Below, in pieces: positions 38,810 to 50,784 of a stretch of 64,000 bases of DNA. Under the pieces are notes generated by a model. The model saw only the letters and a list, made by a program, of their open reading frames with translations. It searched no databases and was not told the origin of the DNA. The translations under genes were made by a program, and so were the position numbers. Source of the stretch: Panorpa germanica (lineage: Eukaryota; Arthropoda; Insecta; Mecoptera; Panorpidae); contig OY783215.1 in assembly GCA_963678705.1 (NCBI GenBank), forward strand, positions 15,729,740 to 15,793,739, in the 5' to 3' direction. Positions within the stretch are counted from its first letter, which is position 1, and each line of letters opens with the position of its first letter.

Positions 38810-41770
38810 TTACAACGATCGCCCAACTACAACAATAGATGAATGATCTGCGTCTTCCTTAGTTGAGGACAAGGGAGTTTCTCCTTGATCAGTCAATTTC
38901 TTCTTTGGTATATTGGCAATGATGTTGACCTTATATTTAGGGATTTCTGCTGCAACCACCTCATTTAATAAAACGGCTACAACGGCCTCTGGAGTTTTGT
39001 CAGCAGTTCCATAATTTTCAATGATATCGTTTTCATGCTTCAAAATCAACGGTTCTCTATAACGTTCTCCTGTGGCTAAGTCCTCCGCTAATTCGAACGT
39101 GGCTTCAGTCAATTTTGTCCATAGTTTTTGGCTACGAAATTCTGGTAAAGTTGATGCAATAAATATTTCAAAATAGCAGTCAGTTTTATAATGATCAAAA
39201 ACATTGAACGCGTTGTCGACAGCAATAAAGGAACGCAGGACGTTCTTGGACCCGTTGCATGTACAATGATCTCTCAGAAAGTTCTCGAAGAAAGTGCTTT
39301 CACCGAGTTTGGGACGTACCTGCAAAATTAAACAATATTATTATTATTGTATGTAATGCGGTATCAGGGCAAGTTTTCTGATTTTAACCCGTTTAACAAA
39401 GTTTACCTTTTTCATAAAATTTTTACCTTACATATATGTAACTGTGCTTAGCGGGTATAAAATTTAGTAAGAGCACCTTTTTAAGGATTATAAAATCTTA
39501 GAAAACCCTTTATAAATATTAAATACTCTTAAAAAGACTCTTTTTAGATGAAATATTAGTAGGTTTTGTTTAACTAAAATATTACATTAATGTAAAGTAA
39601 AGGGAGATTGTAAAATATTCTCGTAAGTTATGGCTGACGCAATAAATTTAAATGTCAATTACAATGAACTAATTTTAAGTAGGACTTAAATATTGTAATT
39701 CAATAATATTCATACGTGTATTTTGTTAAATACAGTCGCGGCAACAATTCCTGTTGCTTTTTCCACAGCTGCAAGGCTGACTCCATCTGTTGCAGTGAAT
39801 ACACAAAGTTTTTCCAGCTCTGTAGCGGAATTGGCATCAACCTTATACGCTGGCGGAAAATTTGGTCCAAGGAAAAACTCCCTCATTGTCTAAAGAAAAT
39901 ATTGAAAACTATTTTAATAAAATTGTAAAATATCTTCTTAAAATATTCTCGAAAATTACTCACTTTTAAGGCTCCTGGCATTATTTGTGGAGTTAAACTT
40001 ACAATTTCGAATTGACCTGCAAATATAAAACCAAAATATGGCAATTAAAGTGCGGTGTAACTTACGAACTCTTAGCCTAATAAACATACTTTCATTTGGC
40101 AAGAACCATCTATTCTTGCTACAGAACCGTGGTTAGATAACAGAATAGACTAGAGCTCACACTAGAATATTGTTCTTTAAACATTAATAACCCTACAAAC
40201 AATTTTGATCGGAATTCAATTAGATGAGGAATCGTATCACTCTGAATGGTGATTGGAATCCTATTAGACATTAGTGAGACATTACATGAAGCTTTGGTCA
40301 GTATGTCTGCACCGGCCGGAACGCTCCGTACCCCCTCTGATTGCCTTCCTCATACTTTCCAAATGAGGTTTGCCGAGGTGCAAGTCGTGGTACTACCCAG
40401 TACTACCGCATATGTTCTCCCGAACACTGTTTGACTACTGTCTAACCGCTCTCTGATACGAGATTGCTAAGATACGACAAATTGTTTGTAGGGAAGGATT
40501 GTTGCAACATCCTTAGGGCGTCCGCACATGAGGCGACTGATTGCAAACCTTAGCCCCGAATCTGTCGAAACCGAATGAGAATGCAAGTGTGTTGTTAGTG
40601 AGAGAACGCACGTGTATACGAGTGAGAGAAAACACACAGCACGATTGAAAGAAAACTGGTTTTGAGCATGTTTTGGGCGACTGTGTTTGTATGTCGCAGG
40701 GCATGCTTGGTTGCATGCTTTTGATGGTGGCATCATGAGCAAAGATGTGCACCGATATTATTCAAAAATATTTAACTACATACATACACACAAATACGAC
40801 ACAATAGAATCCCCTATTATGCTATTGTTCAAAATTGTTTCTGACTACCAGTTTAGTTTCGTTCGTGCCGTGTGTTTTTTCTTACTCGTATACACGTTCA
40901 TTCTCTCACTAACAACATAGCATTCTCATTCGGTTTGGGCAGATTCGGGGCTAAGGTTTGCAATCAGTCACCTCATGTGCGGAAGGCCTTAACGTCCAAT
41001 TTCATTTGCCGGCAGTTCACTCTCGCCGAGACAGGCGAGATCGAGTGTGTACAGTAGCTCTCGCCTCGTTTTGGCCTATCTCGCTTAGCGTTGGCTTGCC
41101 TCGGTTGATGAGTGGTCTTTTGACACAAGTCAAAGGAAACGAGAGGTGGGACCAATAGCCATGTTCATTCTCGGCACATCCACAAATGTCTTGCCGAGAG
41201 TGAACTGGCAGCATTACACAAGAATTGCAGTGTTTTATTCTTGGTTTTATACATTAGTTTTATACATCAGTTTTTTATTCTTAAGTCAGAAATACTTCTG
41301 TGACTGTATTAATATTTTAATGTTAGTTACTACATTGCTTTTTGTTTTTATCTTAATCCCTATGTGTTTTATCTAAGGTTTTGTTAATATTATTTATAAA
41401 AAAATGTTTAGCCTGAAGATGTTTGTGCAGCAATCTAAATAAAAAATTAAAAAAAATATCGTTTAATTAAATGTTTTTTTGAAATTTAATTTGTATTTAG
41501 TGGGCGTCTAGCCTCCAAGAAATACCATTCGTGTGAGTAAATTTTTTTTAAATTATTTTAAAAACAGCTTTAAAAAAAAATAATATTCAATAAAAAGAAA
41601 TAAATAATAAAAAAAAATTCTCAAAGTGTGATTATTTACTTAGTGAATTGTTCCAATAGAAATTTAAAAAAATTTAAAAATATATAATTTCAATTGTTAT
41701 AGAAATGATATTGTATTGTATTACCTTTATTTATCAGCCCAAAAATGTGTCTGCCTCCATTAGAAACCAT
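38810..41770 (-). CDS. AANAT-like GNAT acetyltransferase A3, acetyl-CoA loop degraded
   Basis: Four exons (41725-41770, 39964-40016, 39716-39889, 38810-39319) give 260 aa with an intact frame. Exon 1 lies 1.7 kb upstream and was found by its fit: M-V-S-N-G-G-R ending I-N-K-G before a GT donor, in phase with Q-F-E-I-V of exon 2. Exon 3 keeps M-R-E-F-F-L-G and G-V-S-L-A-A-V-E. In exon 4 the acetyl-CoA loop reads R-S-Q-K-L-W in place of R-x-x-G-x-G, so both glycines are gone. Catalysis is therefore doubtful, although the fold seems kept. Intron 1 contains two inverted-repeat elements (40516-40988 and 41006-41213). Confidence 0.78.
40516..40988. mobile_element. PIF/Harbinger-like foldback element
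   Basis: The element is 473 bp flanked on both sides by TTA (40513-40515 and 40989-40991). Its arms are about 140-150 bp long and strongly similar in inverted orientation (left 40516-40660, right about 40845-40988), beginning GGGCGTCCGCACATGAGGCG and GGCCTTCCGCACATGAGGTG. The 3-bp TTA duplication and GGG/GGC termini fit a PIF/Harbinger-type MITE. It has no transposase. It sits in intron 1 of A3. Confidence 0.78.
41006..41213. mobile_element. Short inverted-repeat element
   Basis: Inverted termini of about 27 bp (41006-41033 and 41187-41213) share the core CAGTTCACTCTCG exactly and most flanking bases. The 208-bp element begins 15 bp after the previous element, also in intron 1 of A3. The superfamily is not assigned. 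Confidence 0.6.
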
Positions 41771-42319
41771 TGCAACTTTTATTTTTTATAAGTTTTGGTT
41801 CTCAAAATTAGTTCAACTTTCTCTTTGATCAAAAAAGTACAAATTCTCTATTTTTATATGAATTGTTCTTGCAACACGGTAATAATCTGTTTTTATTTTT
41901 GCGTTATCTTGTTGCAATGTACTTAGATTACGATTAAAAATTCGTGCAATCATCATGCAATGTTTATTCTTAAATAAATTAGTATTTGCTTTTGAAGGAA
42001 CAAAGAAAAATTTCATAACATCAAAATAACATTTCCTAACAATATGATATTTATATTTTGCAATGTAAAATATAATGGGAAAAATACCACTCAAACAAAG
42101 CTATGGCTTGAGAAGTGTTATTAAATGCTTTATCAACAGACGAAATTCACATTTTTCCATTATTTTGAAAGTTACAAAAGTAGTGTCACTAAAATCACTG
42201 TAACTTGTAAACTAATTGTCGGAATGTCATGAAATGTTGACTTATCGTTTGAAGCTTGATACTACGAGTAGTTTACGCTTCATTTCTCAATAAAAGATAT
42301 TTTTGTTGGCAAAAAACGA

Positions 42320-42560
42320 TTAATTTATCGACATAGTGTCTCTTTTAAGCTCGATACATTTAGTTCAGCGTTTTTTCAATTGTTTTATTCCTTCCAAAGA
42401 ATAGATTTTTTTAAGGCGCTCAAAATAGGCTTTTGTTTCAGTGATGAGCTCTTTGTTAGACCCAAATCTCTTACCGCATAGCTATTTCTTCAGGTTTGGA
42501 AACAGGAAATTGTCGCAGAGGGTTAAATCAGGAGAATATGCTAGATGGGGTAGCAGTTAT
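42320..42560 (-). pseudogene. Mariner transposase C-terminal fossil
   Basis: Read on the minus strand, one frame gives Y-S-P-D-L-T-L-C-D-N-F-L-F-P-N-L-K-K, the third-aspartate block of mariner (DD34D) transposases, then G-K-R-F-G-S-N, E-T-K-A-Y-F-E, and K-C-I-E-L-K. There are two in-frame stop codons. No 5' half or paired TIR was found nearby. It is an old, dead copy of a different mariner lineage from the one at 42912-43840. Confidence 0.75.
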
Positions 42561-42808
42561 GTAAAAATAAAGTTATAGCTAAATATTGTATGAAATACTA
42601 GTAACTTTGGACTAGGTGCAGTATTATTCAAGGAGAGACGAAAGAGCAAGTATGCGCCTAGCTTTAGATACTGAGTCAGAAAAGAAAACCCATATAATGA
42701 TATAAATATATAGTTTAAATTGCGAGAGTTCGTCGGCACCTCATGCATAATACAAGTGGAACCGCATAAATCTACAGCATATTAAAAAACACAGTCGCAT
42801 TACATATT

Positions 42809-43840
<1,032 letters not shown>

Positions 43841-43874
43841 ATTATTAAGGCTTTGCACCTTGCTACCAAACACC

Positions 43875-43998
<124 letters not shown>

Positions 43999-45231
43999 AA
44001 CGAATAAAACAAAATTCACCATCGTATCGTAGATTTGTGTGGTTCGTATAAACCCTTTTAAGTGTGAGTCGCCCACCAACTCTCATAACTCGAACTATAA
44101 CTACTACTTAGAATTAGAAAAATAATTTTATCTTTTGTATATATCAAAAATATCAAATAATGCGCCTAGTTACTTGCAACTATAGTTACGTTAGAACACC
44201 GCATTGAAACAACTGCACGTTAAAATAGTCTCTGCAATTAAATATAAACCAATAACTAATAATATTTAGAAAAACAACAAGGTATATAATTACTCTTAAT
44301 GAGAAAAACAAGTTGTTGATCGCGATATTTCTGTAAGATCCTAAGATTATATAAAGGATGCAGTTGCACATTTCTACTGGAGAAAATAATAAACAAAACT
44401 ATTTTTTCAAGTGAATTAATTTAATAATTTAATAAATATTATATTTATTTAAATAGTTCTTAAACTTTTGAGTTCGCTAACAGAATGATAACAGAGCAAT
44501 GATCAGCAGATCTGGAAGCAAAATATGGGGAGTTGTAAACAGAGGTAGCACTAAAGCGAAAATTACCTTCCTTAAAATGTTATTAATTTTTTTCCTTTTT
44601 TCATCAATTTTGGATCTACTGTTTGGACCAACGTGGTACTAAACTAATTAAATTTAAGTTTTATCTATTTTGCAGGTGAGTTTGAGATACTGTCCTTGAT
44701 GCCACACTTGATGCGAAAGGTCTTTCTAGTAGGTAAAATTTTCCTTTTTATTAAGTAAGTTTGATAACTATCTTTTTACAAAATGGGTTTGTAGCGCTAC
44801 ATTAATCCACGGGGAGTGTTCATTTAAATCTCGTCACAATACCATCCTCGGTTTAGTATCTTAGTCAGGCTAAGATGTTTCATATTATTGTTCATAGGAA
44901 ACGCAGCCGAGTATCTTCTCACGATGTCAAATGCAATGTGACCCTGAAGCAGCTGCAGCTGCAGAAACAGAACAGCTGTGTTTGCACACAGTTGCCGATG
45001 GGATTAGCCTTGCAGCTGTTGAGAAAAGTACTGGAAACGTGGCAGCGGTTATTTTTAACAAACTTCATGTAATAATCCTATATACTTACTCGTAATATGA
45101 CGTCAGCAGACTTTCCCAATGACGTAGTGTTTGTCTCTTTAATTGCAAATATTTTATTAATCTGTATTACTATGAAGCACAGATTTATCGAATTTTAGAA
45201 TAAGTACACACCTCAATTAATTTTCGTATTA

Positions 45232-45362
45232 GTAGGTAGGTTATAGGGATACTACCCCAACCGGAAAGATGATGTCTCTTCTGCCGGAAATGACAAGATA
45301 ACAAAAGAATCACACGCGCGTCTTCTTTTGGGTTGGTGTAGGATCCCTATAACCTATCTACT
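45232..45362. repeat. Inverted repeat with 31-bp arms
   Basis: Arms 45232-45262 and 45332-45362 match at 28 of 31 positions in inverted orientation (shared core AGGTTATAGGGAT), around a loop of about 70 bp. It sits in the A4 intron between exons 3 and 4, just before a second inverted repeat. Confidence 0.8.
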
Positions 45363-45388
45363 CTTACCGCTTTACTAATAAACCTGTT

Positions 45389-45460
45389 ATAAAATTTATA
45401 CCAGGTATAAACTCCGTCCGGACGGGTTTACTATCAGTTTATACCTGGTATAAATTTTAT
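45389..45460. repeat. Nested perfect palindrome
   Basis: Arms of 25 bp (45389-45413 and 45436-45460) are perfect complements. Between them sits a 12-bp palindrome CCGTCCGGACGG. The structure ends 21 bp before A4 exon 4 and would place a strong stem next to the branch point and acceptor. Confidence 0.9.
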
Positions 45461-45829
45461 ATTTTATATTATTATTTGCAGGTGCTACCACAAGATGGCA
45501 AGATGAAGCCATGGAATTATTCCACTATTCTTAAGAACAGATGCGGTCATCAAAGATTTGAAACAACACTACGTACTACGCACTCTCTTGAGTATTGCAA
45601 TATCGACTGCGCATTCACAATATTTAATTTACTAATTTTACCAGAGTACAGGCACAATCAATTAGAAATCAAAATGATTGAAGCTTCCGTTAATTTAGCG
45701 AATAAAGTCAAAACGGGAGAGGTCACATGGCCGGTTGTGCTTAAAAATAACCAAAACAATAAAACCTGTATGAAGTTCAATGATTCCCATAACCAGCAGA
45801 ATCTCATATTAAGGTGCCCGTCGATATGA

Positions 45830-46803
45830 TGATTGAACTAAATATTTCATGTAAATAAAGAAAAGGTGTCGTTCTTAATCCACTAAATGTTGAGAAATAG
45901 TTTTTGGAAAAAAATAACTGACACTTTTAAATAAAGAGCTGTTAATTAAGTTGCATACAATTCCGGCGTAGAATAATGAAAAATATCTAGTTATACCGTA
46001 TATGCAGTTAGACTTAGCGCACAATTGCCTTAAGCCAATTAACTCTTTCTCGTACAAAAATAAGGGAGAACCCTATATTAACAACTGTCTTAAGATAGTC
46101 TTGTTCCAAGTGCGCATAGGTTTATAGAATATGTATTTAGAAAATTAACACAGTTTATGAATTCATACAAGTATTATTATTTAAACAGAAAATACATATT
46201 ACAAATTGTAAAACATGTAACATCAACACTATGCATAAACATTGATCGTAACATATAGATATGTCCCCAGTAAACAATTTGGACTCCATTAGAAATCATA
46301 TTTATTAAAATCTATGAATTTTTGTCGTGAAAGAGTTCGCTATGAGTTGCGTTTCTCACAGCCGTTCTTTTAAAATGTTGTTGGTATGTCCTGGAAATAG
46401 TGAAACCATTTCACCTGTCAAATCCAACGCAAACTACAATTGAAGTGCACTCTCCAAATAATTTAGAGGAGAGCTGGCTAGTGTTGTCGGTAGAATATGT
46501 AACTTACATAGAATATTTAGTCGCTATTTTATGGAGCATTTTTCATCAATTTTAATCAGAAAGTTATTTTACTTTTTCTTTTGTATTTCAGATAAATTAT
46601 AAGCGACGTTGCTTCGATTCTCAAAGATGAAGTGGTTTCGCAATTTGTAGATCATAAAAAAGCATTCACAGCATTATAAACAACTGAATTGTAAGCAAAT
46701 TCGTGCATGACAAAACATCATAGATTGTAATACGTACTCGTATCTTTTGGGATGGAGTTTTGGGAAAATGTTTTTTGGGTGGTTTGTGATATACGACTTC
46801 CAA
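45830..46803. other. Gap between A4 and A5 with CCCAGTAAACA-family remnant
   Basis: A4 and A5 converge here. A fragment beginning CCCAGTAAACAATTTGGA at 46266 resembles the left end of the 375-bp element family at 48589 and 50005, but diverges within about 130 bp. Otherwise I see only AT-rich sequence. Confidence 0.45.
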
Positions 46804-49493
46804 TTACAATTTCATTCCCAGTACAACAATAGGCTGACCTTTATTCACAAGGCGATTAACAACAGTTTCATCAACTATTTTAAAATCCTCTGGATTTAGC
46901 TTTGCAAGTGGTTTGAAATTTAGATCAATTTCAATTTTAGTTATTGTGTCATGCAGAGAATATCCAATTAGGGCTTGCGGGATTTTCTTCTCTTTACTTT
47001 GGCTTACAATCTTTTCATTTTCATGATTAACTTCTAAAGGTGTTCTTATATACTTTCCAGTTTTAAGACCCTTTGCCAGTTCTACTGTTTCGCTCTTTAA
47101 GATTTTCATTAAGCCAACGCCCCGATACTCTGGCAAGGTTGAACCTAACATCGTTTCAAAAATGCAGTCCTCGTTGAAATGTTCGAATACGTCGAACGGT
47201 TTTTCCATGTCTGTGAAGAAATTCAATAATGCTTTGGAGCTGTCGTGCTTAGTATGATTTTGAGCGTAATTATCAAAAAAGGATGAACACCTTTCCCCTC
47301 GCGACTGCAACTAAAACAAATTTTGAAAAAACAACATTTGGAGAGAGGATTTGTTAAAATATGTTGATTTAATAAAATGTTTAGTACGTGTATGTAGTTG
47401 ATAAGCGAAGCTGCTAGAACTCCAGTATTTTTGTCCACTGCTGCGAGGCTGACACCATCTGTAGCCAAGTGAAGGCACATTCTCTCCAGATCGACTACTG
47501 ACTTGTTATCTATTTTGAAGGCGGCACAAAATGGTTGATAAAGGAAAAATTCACGCATTGCCTGAAAAAGATAGTTAGTTAGTGCGTGTCATATTAAAAC
47601 GGTTCCATTTAATAACTTACACGTAAAGTTCCTGGAATTAACTCATTCGATAAGCTGACTATGTCAAATTGACCTGAAAATGAGACAATTCATGTAAGGA
47701 TTTAACTATAAGCTGTTTATTATTTTAACTATATGTAAAACATAATTTAATTAAACCAATCTTATCAGTATTTTATTTAAAAAGGGCTTAACCCTTGCCT
47801 AACTTCGTGCTTTACATCATTTTATGACTCTAATACTATATAGTAATAATACAAATGTAATGAAAGATACGAAGAATTGCAAGATTTAGATTGGGAAACG
47901 AAGAAAAAGGCAGCAGATACTGGAAAATAGAGAGGAAAGGATGTGCAAGGTGTGCTGGAGAGAGATAGAAACGATGGAGCACCTTAAATATACATGTGAG
48001 AAAAGAGCAGAAAGAAGATTGTGCAGTTATTAAAGAGAGGCAGTGAAGGGAAGCAGTTGATGGCGGAGATAGAGAGAAGAAGCGAGGAAATAGAAGGAAG
48101 GGCAGAGTAGAAACAGGAGGCAGAGTAGCAGGAAGAGAGAAGAAATAGGGGTTTTAATATATGTTTCGTTTGTATTTTTCTTTTTCCTTTTGGAAGGAGT
48201 GAGATTAAGCATCACAAAATGTAAATGATATATAATTTAATTATTTAAAGCGGAAGAATGTAGTGCCTAATGGCAAAAACATTACAATAAAAATAAAGAA
48301 AATAAAATACTACTAAACGGACTTCTCTTAGTCCAATACCAAAATTTTCAAGATTTACTTAATTTAAAAAAGATATTTTTGTGATTCTTACAACAATAAA
48401 CAAACAAACCGAATATTATATAGTAGAGGAGTAATGTTTCAATTGTAGTGTTTTTTATTTTGTTACAATCAAGGAGTGTGCAGTACCGCACTCCATTTGA
48501 GCACATCTGAGTGTGACCATGAACTAAAAATGTATTGTTCTATTTCTTCCAATACCGACGTTTGCAACAATGCAGATTGCAGCAACATCCCAGTAAACAT
48601 TTTGGAGTAAATTCTACTTAATTTCTATTACGTATCATGAATTTTTTGTCTGGAACGTGTTCGTTTTCTATTCAGTCGTTCAAAGGAAAGGTCCTTTTTA
48701 TGAGCTACAGACATTGCAACGACGGTTCACTGCTGAATTAAAAGCGGAGTAGGTTTATGATTTATGACCGGATAATAAAAATATACCCTTGTGGGAAAGA
48801 AACAGAAATACTTAATGAATGATGTTGGAAAAAGAAAGAATATTATTATGAAAAACTAACACAAAATCTGTGACAGGTAGAGAATTTGTAAAGCGTTAGA
48901 ATAGAATTGTACGAGTGACTCGAACTTCACCAAATAGGACACTTCACCAAATTGTTTACTGGGATGGGTCCACTCCACAAGTATCAGAATAAATGCATTC
49001 AGCAACTACGCTATAGACAACATTTTCCCAATTTATTTTTGTTGTTCTTATCATCTATTGGTAGATAACCCTTTTTATACGTACATGTTTGTGTTTTTTC
49101 ACATAACCTAAAGTGGTACAGATGAATAACAAATTTCAGTATTCAAATTAGACTTTGATCTCTGTACCATTGAGTAGCCCTGTAATTCAAACATGCCTCG
49201 TACAATAACTCATTTCAGGCAAATTGTCAGTTAATACCTTATACGCAGCAAACAAAATTATTCCACTAAAAAAGAGTAAATGCTCTCATCAATAGACAGT
49301 AGAATTGTTTAATATTTGTTGGAAGGGAACATGATAAAATTGGCACTCGCAAAACCAAGTTTGTAGCGGAAGTGTTATCAGAGTGACAGGAAGGTGTTCG
49401 AAAGAGAGAAAAATAATTTGTAAGAATAGAAATCAACCACTTACCTTTGGTGCTGATGACGCTGGTGAGTTTCTGTCCAGCTCTAATGTTCAT
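46804..49493 (-). CDS. AANAT-like GNAT acetyltransferase A5
   Basis: Four exons (49445-49493, 47621-47673, 47388-47561, 46804-47310) give 260 aa in frame. Exon 1 encodes M-N-I-R-A-G-Q-K-L, 1.8 kb upstream of exon 2 (Q-F-D-I-V-S-L). Exon 3 has M-R-E-F-F-L-Y-Q-P-F and G-V-S-L-A-A-V-D. In exon 4 the acetyl-CoA loop is R-G-V-G-L-M, so the last Gly is lost. Intron 1 contains a non-LTR fossil and a 375-bp element. Exon 1 with its promoter is bracketed by that element and an inverted near-copy at 50005-50379. Activity is uncertain but not excluded, as the first Gly remains. Confidence 0.82.
47868..48300 (+). pseudogene. Non-LTR retrotransposon 3' fossil, plus strand
   Basis: One frame reads R-M-C-K-V-C-W-R-E-I-E-T-M-E-H-L-K-Y-T-C, the C-x2-C-x8-H-x4-C zinc knuckle that follows the reverse transcriptase of several insect non-LTR elements. 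A stop codon lies a little upstream. After it comes purine-rich sequence and an A-rich tail near 48280-48310. The copy lies in intron 1 of A5, antisense to it. A second copy is at 60880-61455. Confidence 0.75.
48589..48963. mobile_element. CCCAGTAAACA element, copy 1
   Basis: 375 bp bounded by CCCAGTAAACA at the left and TTTACTGGG at the right. The same-length copy at 50005-50379 matches it closely in inverted orientation. More diverged relatives start at 57644 and 46266. No coding capacity, so probably a MITE. The target duplication is not clear. Confidence 0.8.
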
Positions 49494-50784
49494 GGTGGAC
49501 AAGAGTTGTTTTGTATTTCAACCATAAGCTTTAAAAGTTGAATAAACGATGAAATAACTCACAATCTAAACTATTGTAAGTTCAAATCGTGTTTAAAACG
49601 CACTGTACCACTGCGAGAGTTATGCTTTATTTTTCTTATCTGTTTTAGTACTAGTCCGTAATAGAGGTTTTTATCATTTAACTATTTGTCTTGTAATAAA
49701 CTTGCGGTTTAACATGTTTGTTCATGAATTAATCGACCAGTTAGATGACATTCAGTCTTTTTCAGGGGTGGCCTTAGCCGTTGAGAGGCCCGGGCGGCAG
49801 ATCTTTGCGAGGCTCTTGTTCTTTGTGTAATTTATGTAAATTGAAAGCAAGTATTTTTTATGTTGATTGACGAGAAATGCAAAAGATATAAATAAATAAA
49901 TTTAGTTTTAAAATTTTATATTGGAAGAAGACTTATAAGACTTAACAACCACGAAGGCGACATATAATAGTGAATATAAACTAAGGTACATGAATGCCTT
50001 AAAACCCAGTAAACAATTTGGTGAAGTGTCCTATTTGGTGAAGTTCGAGTCACTCGTACAATTCTATTCTAACGCTTTACAAGTTCTCTACCTCTCACAG
50101 ATTTTGTGTTAGTTTTTCATAATAATATTCTTTCTTTTTCCAACATCATTCATTAAGTATTTCTGTTTCTTTCCCACATGGGTATATTTTTATTATCCGG
50201 TCATAAATCATAAACCTACTCCGCTTTTAATTCAGCAGTGAACCGTCGTTGCAATGTCTGTAGCTCATAAAAAGGACCTTTCCTTTGAACGACTGAATAG
50301 AAAACGAACACGTTCCAGACAAAAAATTCATGATATGTAATAGAAATTAAGTCGAATTTACTCCAAAATGGTTACTGGGAAGATATACGCAGTGATTCAA
50401 ACGGGTTTTCTAAAGCACGAGGCTTGAGATTCAAATACATATATAGTAATGAATTGTTCTACTTGGGTTGTTCCGCAAGAATGCGAGGCCCCTACAAGAG
50501 CGAGTCCCTGGACGTTTGTCCTGCTTGCCACCCCCTAAGGCCGCCTCTGGTCTTTCTGATTGCACCACCGATGGTGTAAAATGATTAAACTTGGAAATCC
50601 ACATAAACGTTTATTGCTTAAAACTCAGCATTTTATGGGAAGTACATTTATATTGTAGCTTTAGCTCTCCTTACAATTATGTGTAAAGCGTCCGTCTTAT
50701 CAACACAATTTTACCTCACAGATGATAACCGAGTTTACTTTGTCATTTATTTCAAGAATGTTACAAACTAAAAAAAAACATATG
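49494..50784. other. Gap between A5 start and A6 end
   Basis: Contains the A5 promoter side and the inverted 375-bp element at 50005-50379. The sequence near 49765-49830 and 50480-50550 is more GC-rich and shows matching words in inverse order (GGTGGCCTTAGCC against GGCCGCCTCTGG), suggesting that the 375-bp element is nested in a larger inverted-repeat element. No host exon seen. Confidence 0.45.
50005..50379. mobile_element. CCCAGTAAACA element, copy 2 (inverted)
   Basis: Same length (375 bp) and nearly the same sequence as 48589-48963, in the opposite orientation, 1041 bp away. The pair encloses exon 1 of A5. Confidence 0.8.

Larger units (their letters stand above)
44499..45829 (+). pseudogene. 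AANAT-like GNAT A4, frameshifted and C-terminally short
   Basis: The four-exon plan of the array is recognisable: exon 1 44499-44544 (M-I-S-R-S-G-S-K, ending V-N-R-G), exon 2 44676-44728 (E-F-E-I-L-S-L-M-P), exon 3 44879-45068, exon 4 45482-45829. Exon 3 is 190 nt instead of 174-177. Its second half reads A-D-G-I-S-L-A-A-V-E-K-S-T-G, but the first half lacks M-R-E-F-F and is in another frame. Exon 4 keeps C-A-F-T-I-F-N and P-E-Y-R but the acetyl-CoA loop is R-H-N-Q-L-E, and it stops after 115 codons, some 50 short of its relatives. The intron before exon 4 contains two inverted repeats. An alternative acceptor in exon 3 could rescue the frame, but the missing C-terminus still argues for a pseudogene. 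Confidence 0.75.

Noticed and set aside
41813-42094. Minus-strand 93-codon ORF between A3 and A4
   Set aside because: It vaguely resembles a retroelement C-terminus but has no motif I can name, and the area is transposon debris.
48030-48215. Minus-strand Leu-rich ORF in A5 intron 1
   Set aside because: Antisense shadow of the purine-rich tail of the non-LTR fossil.
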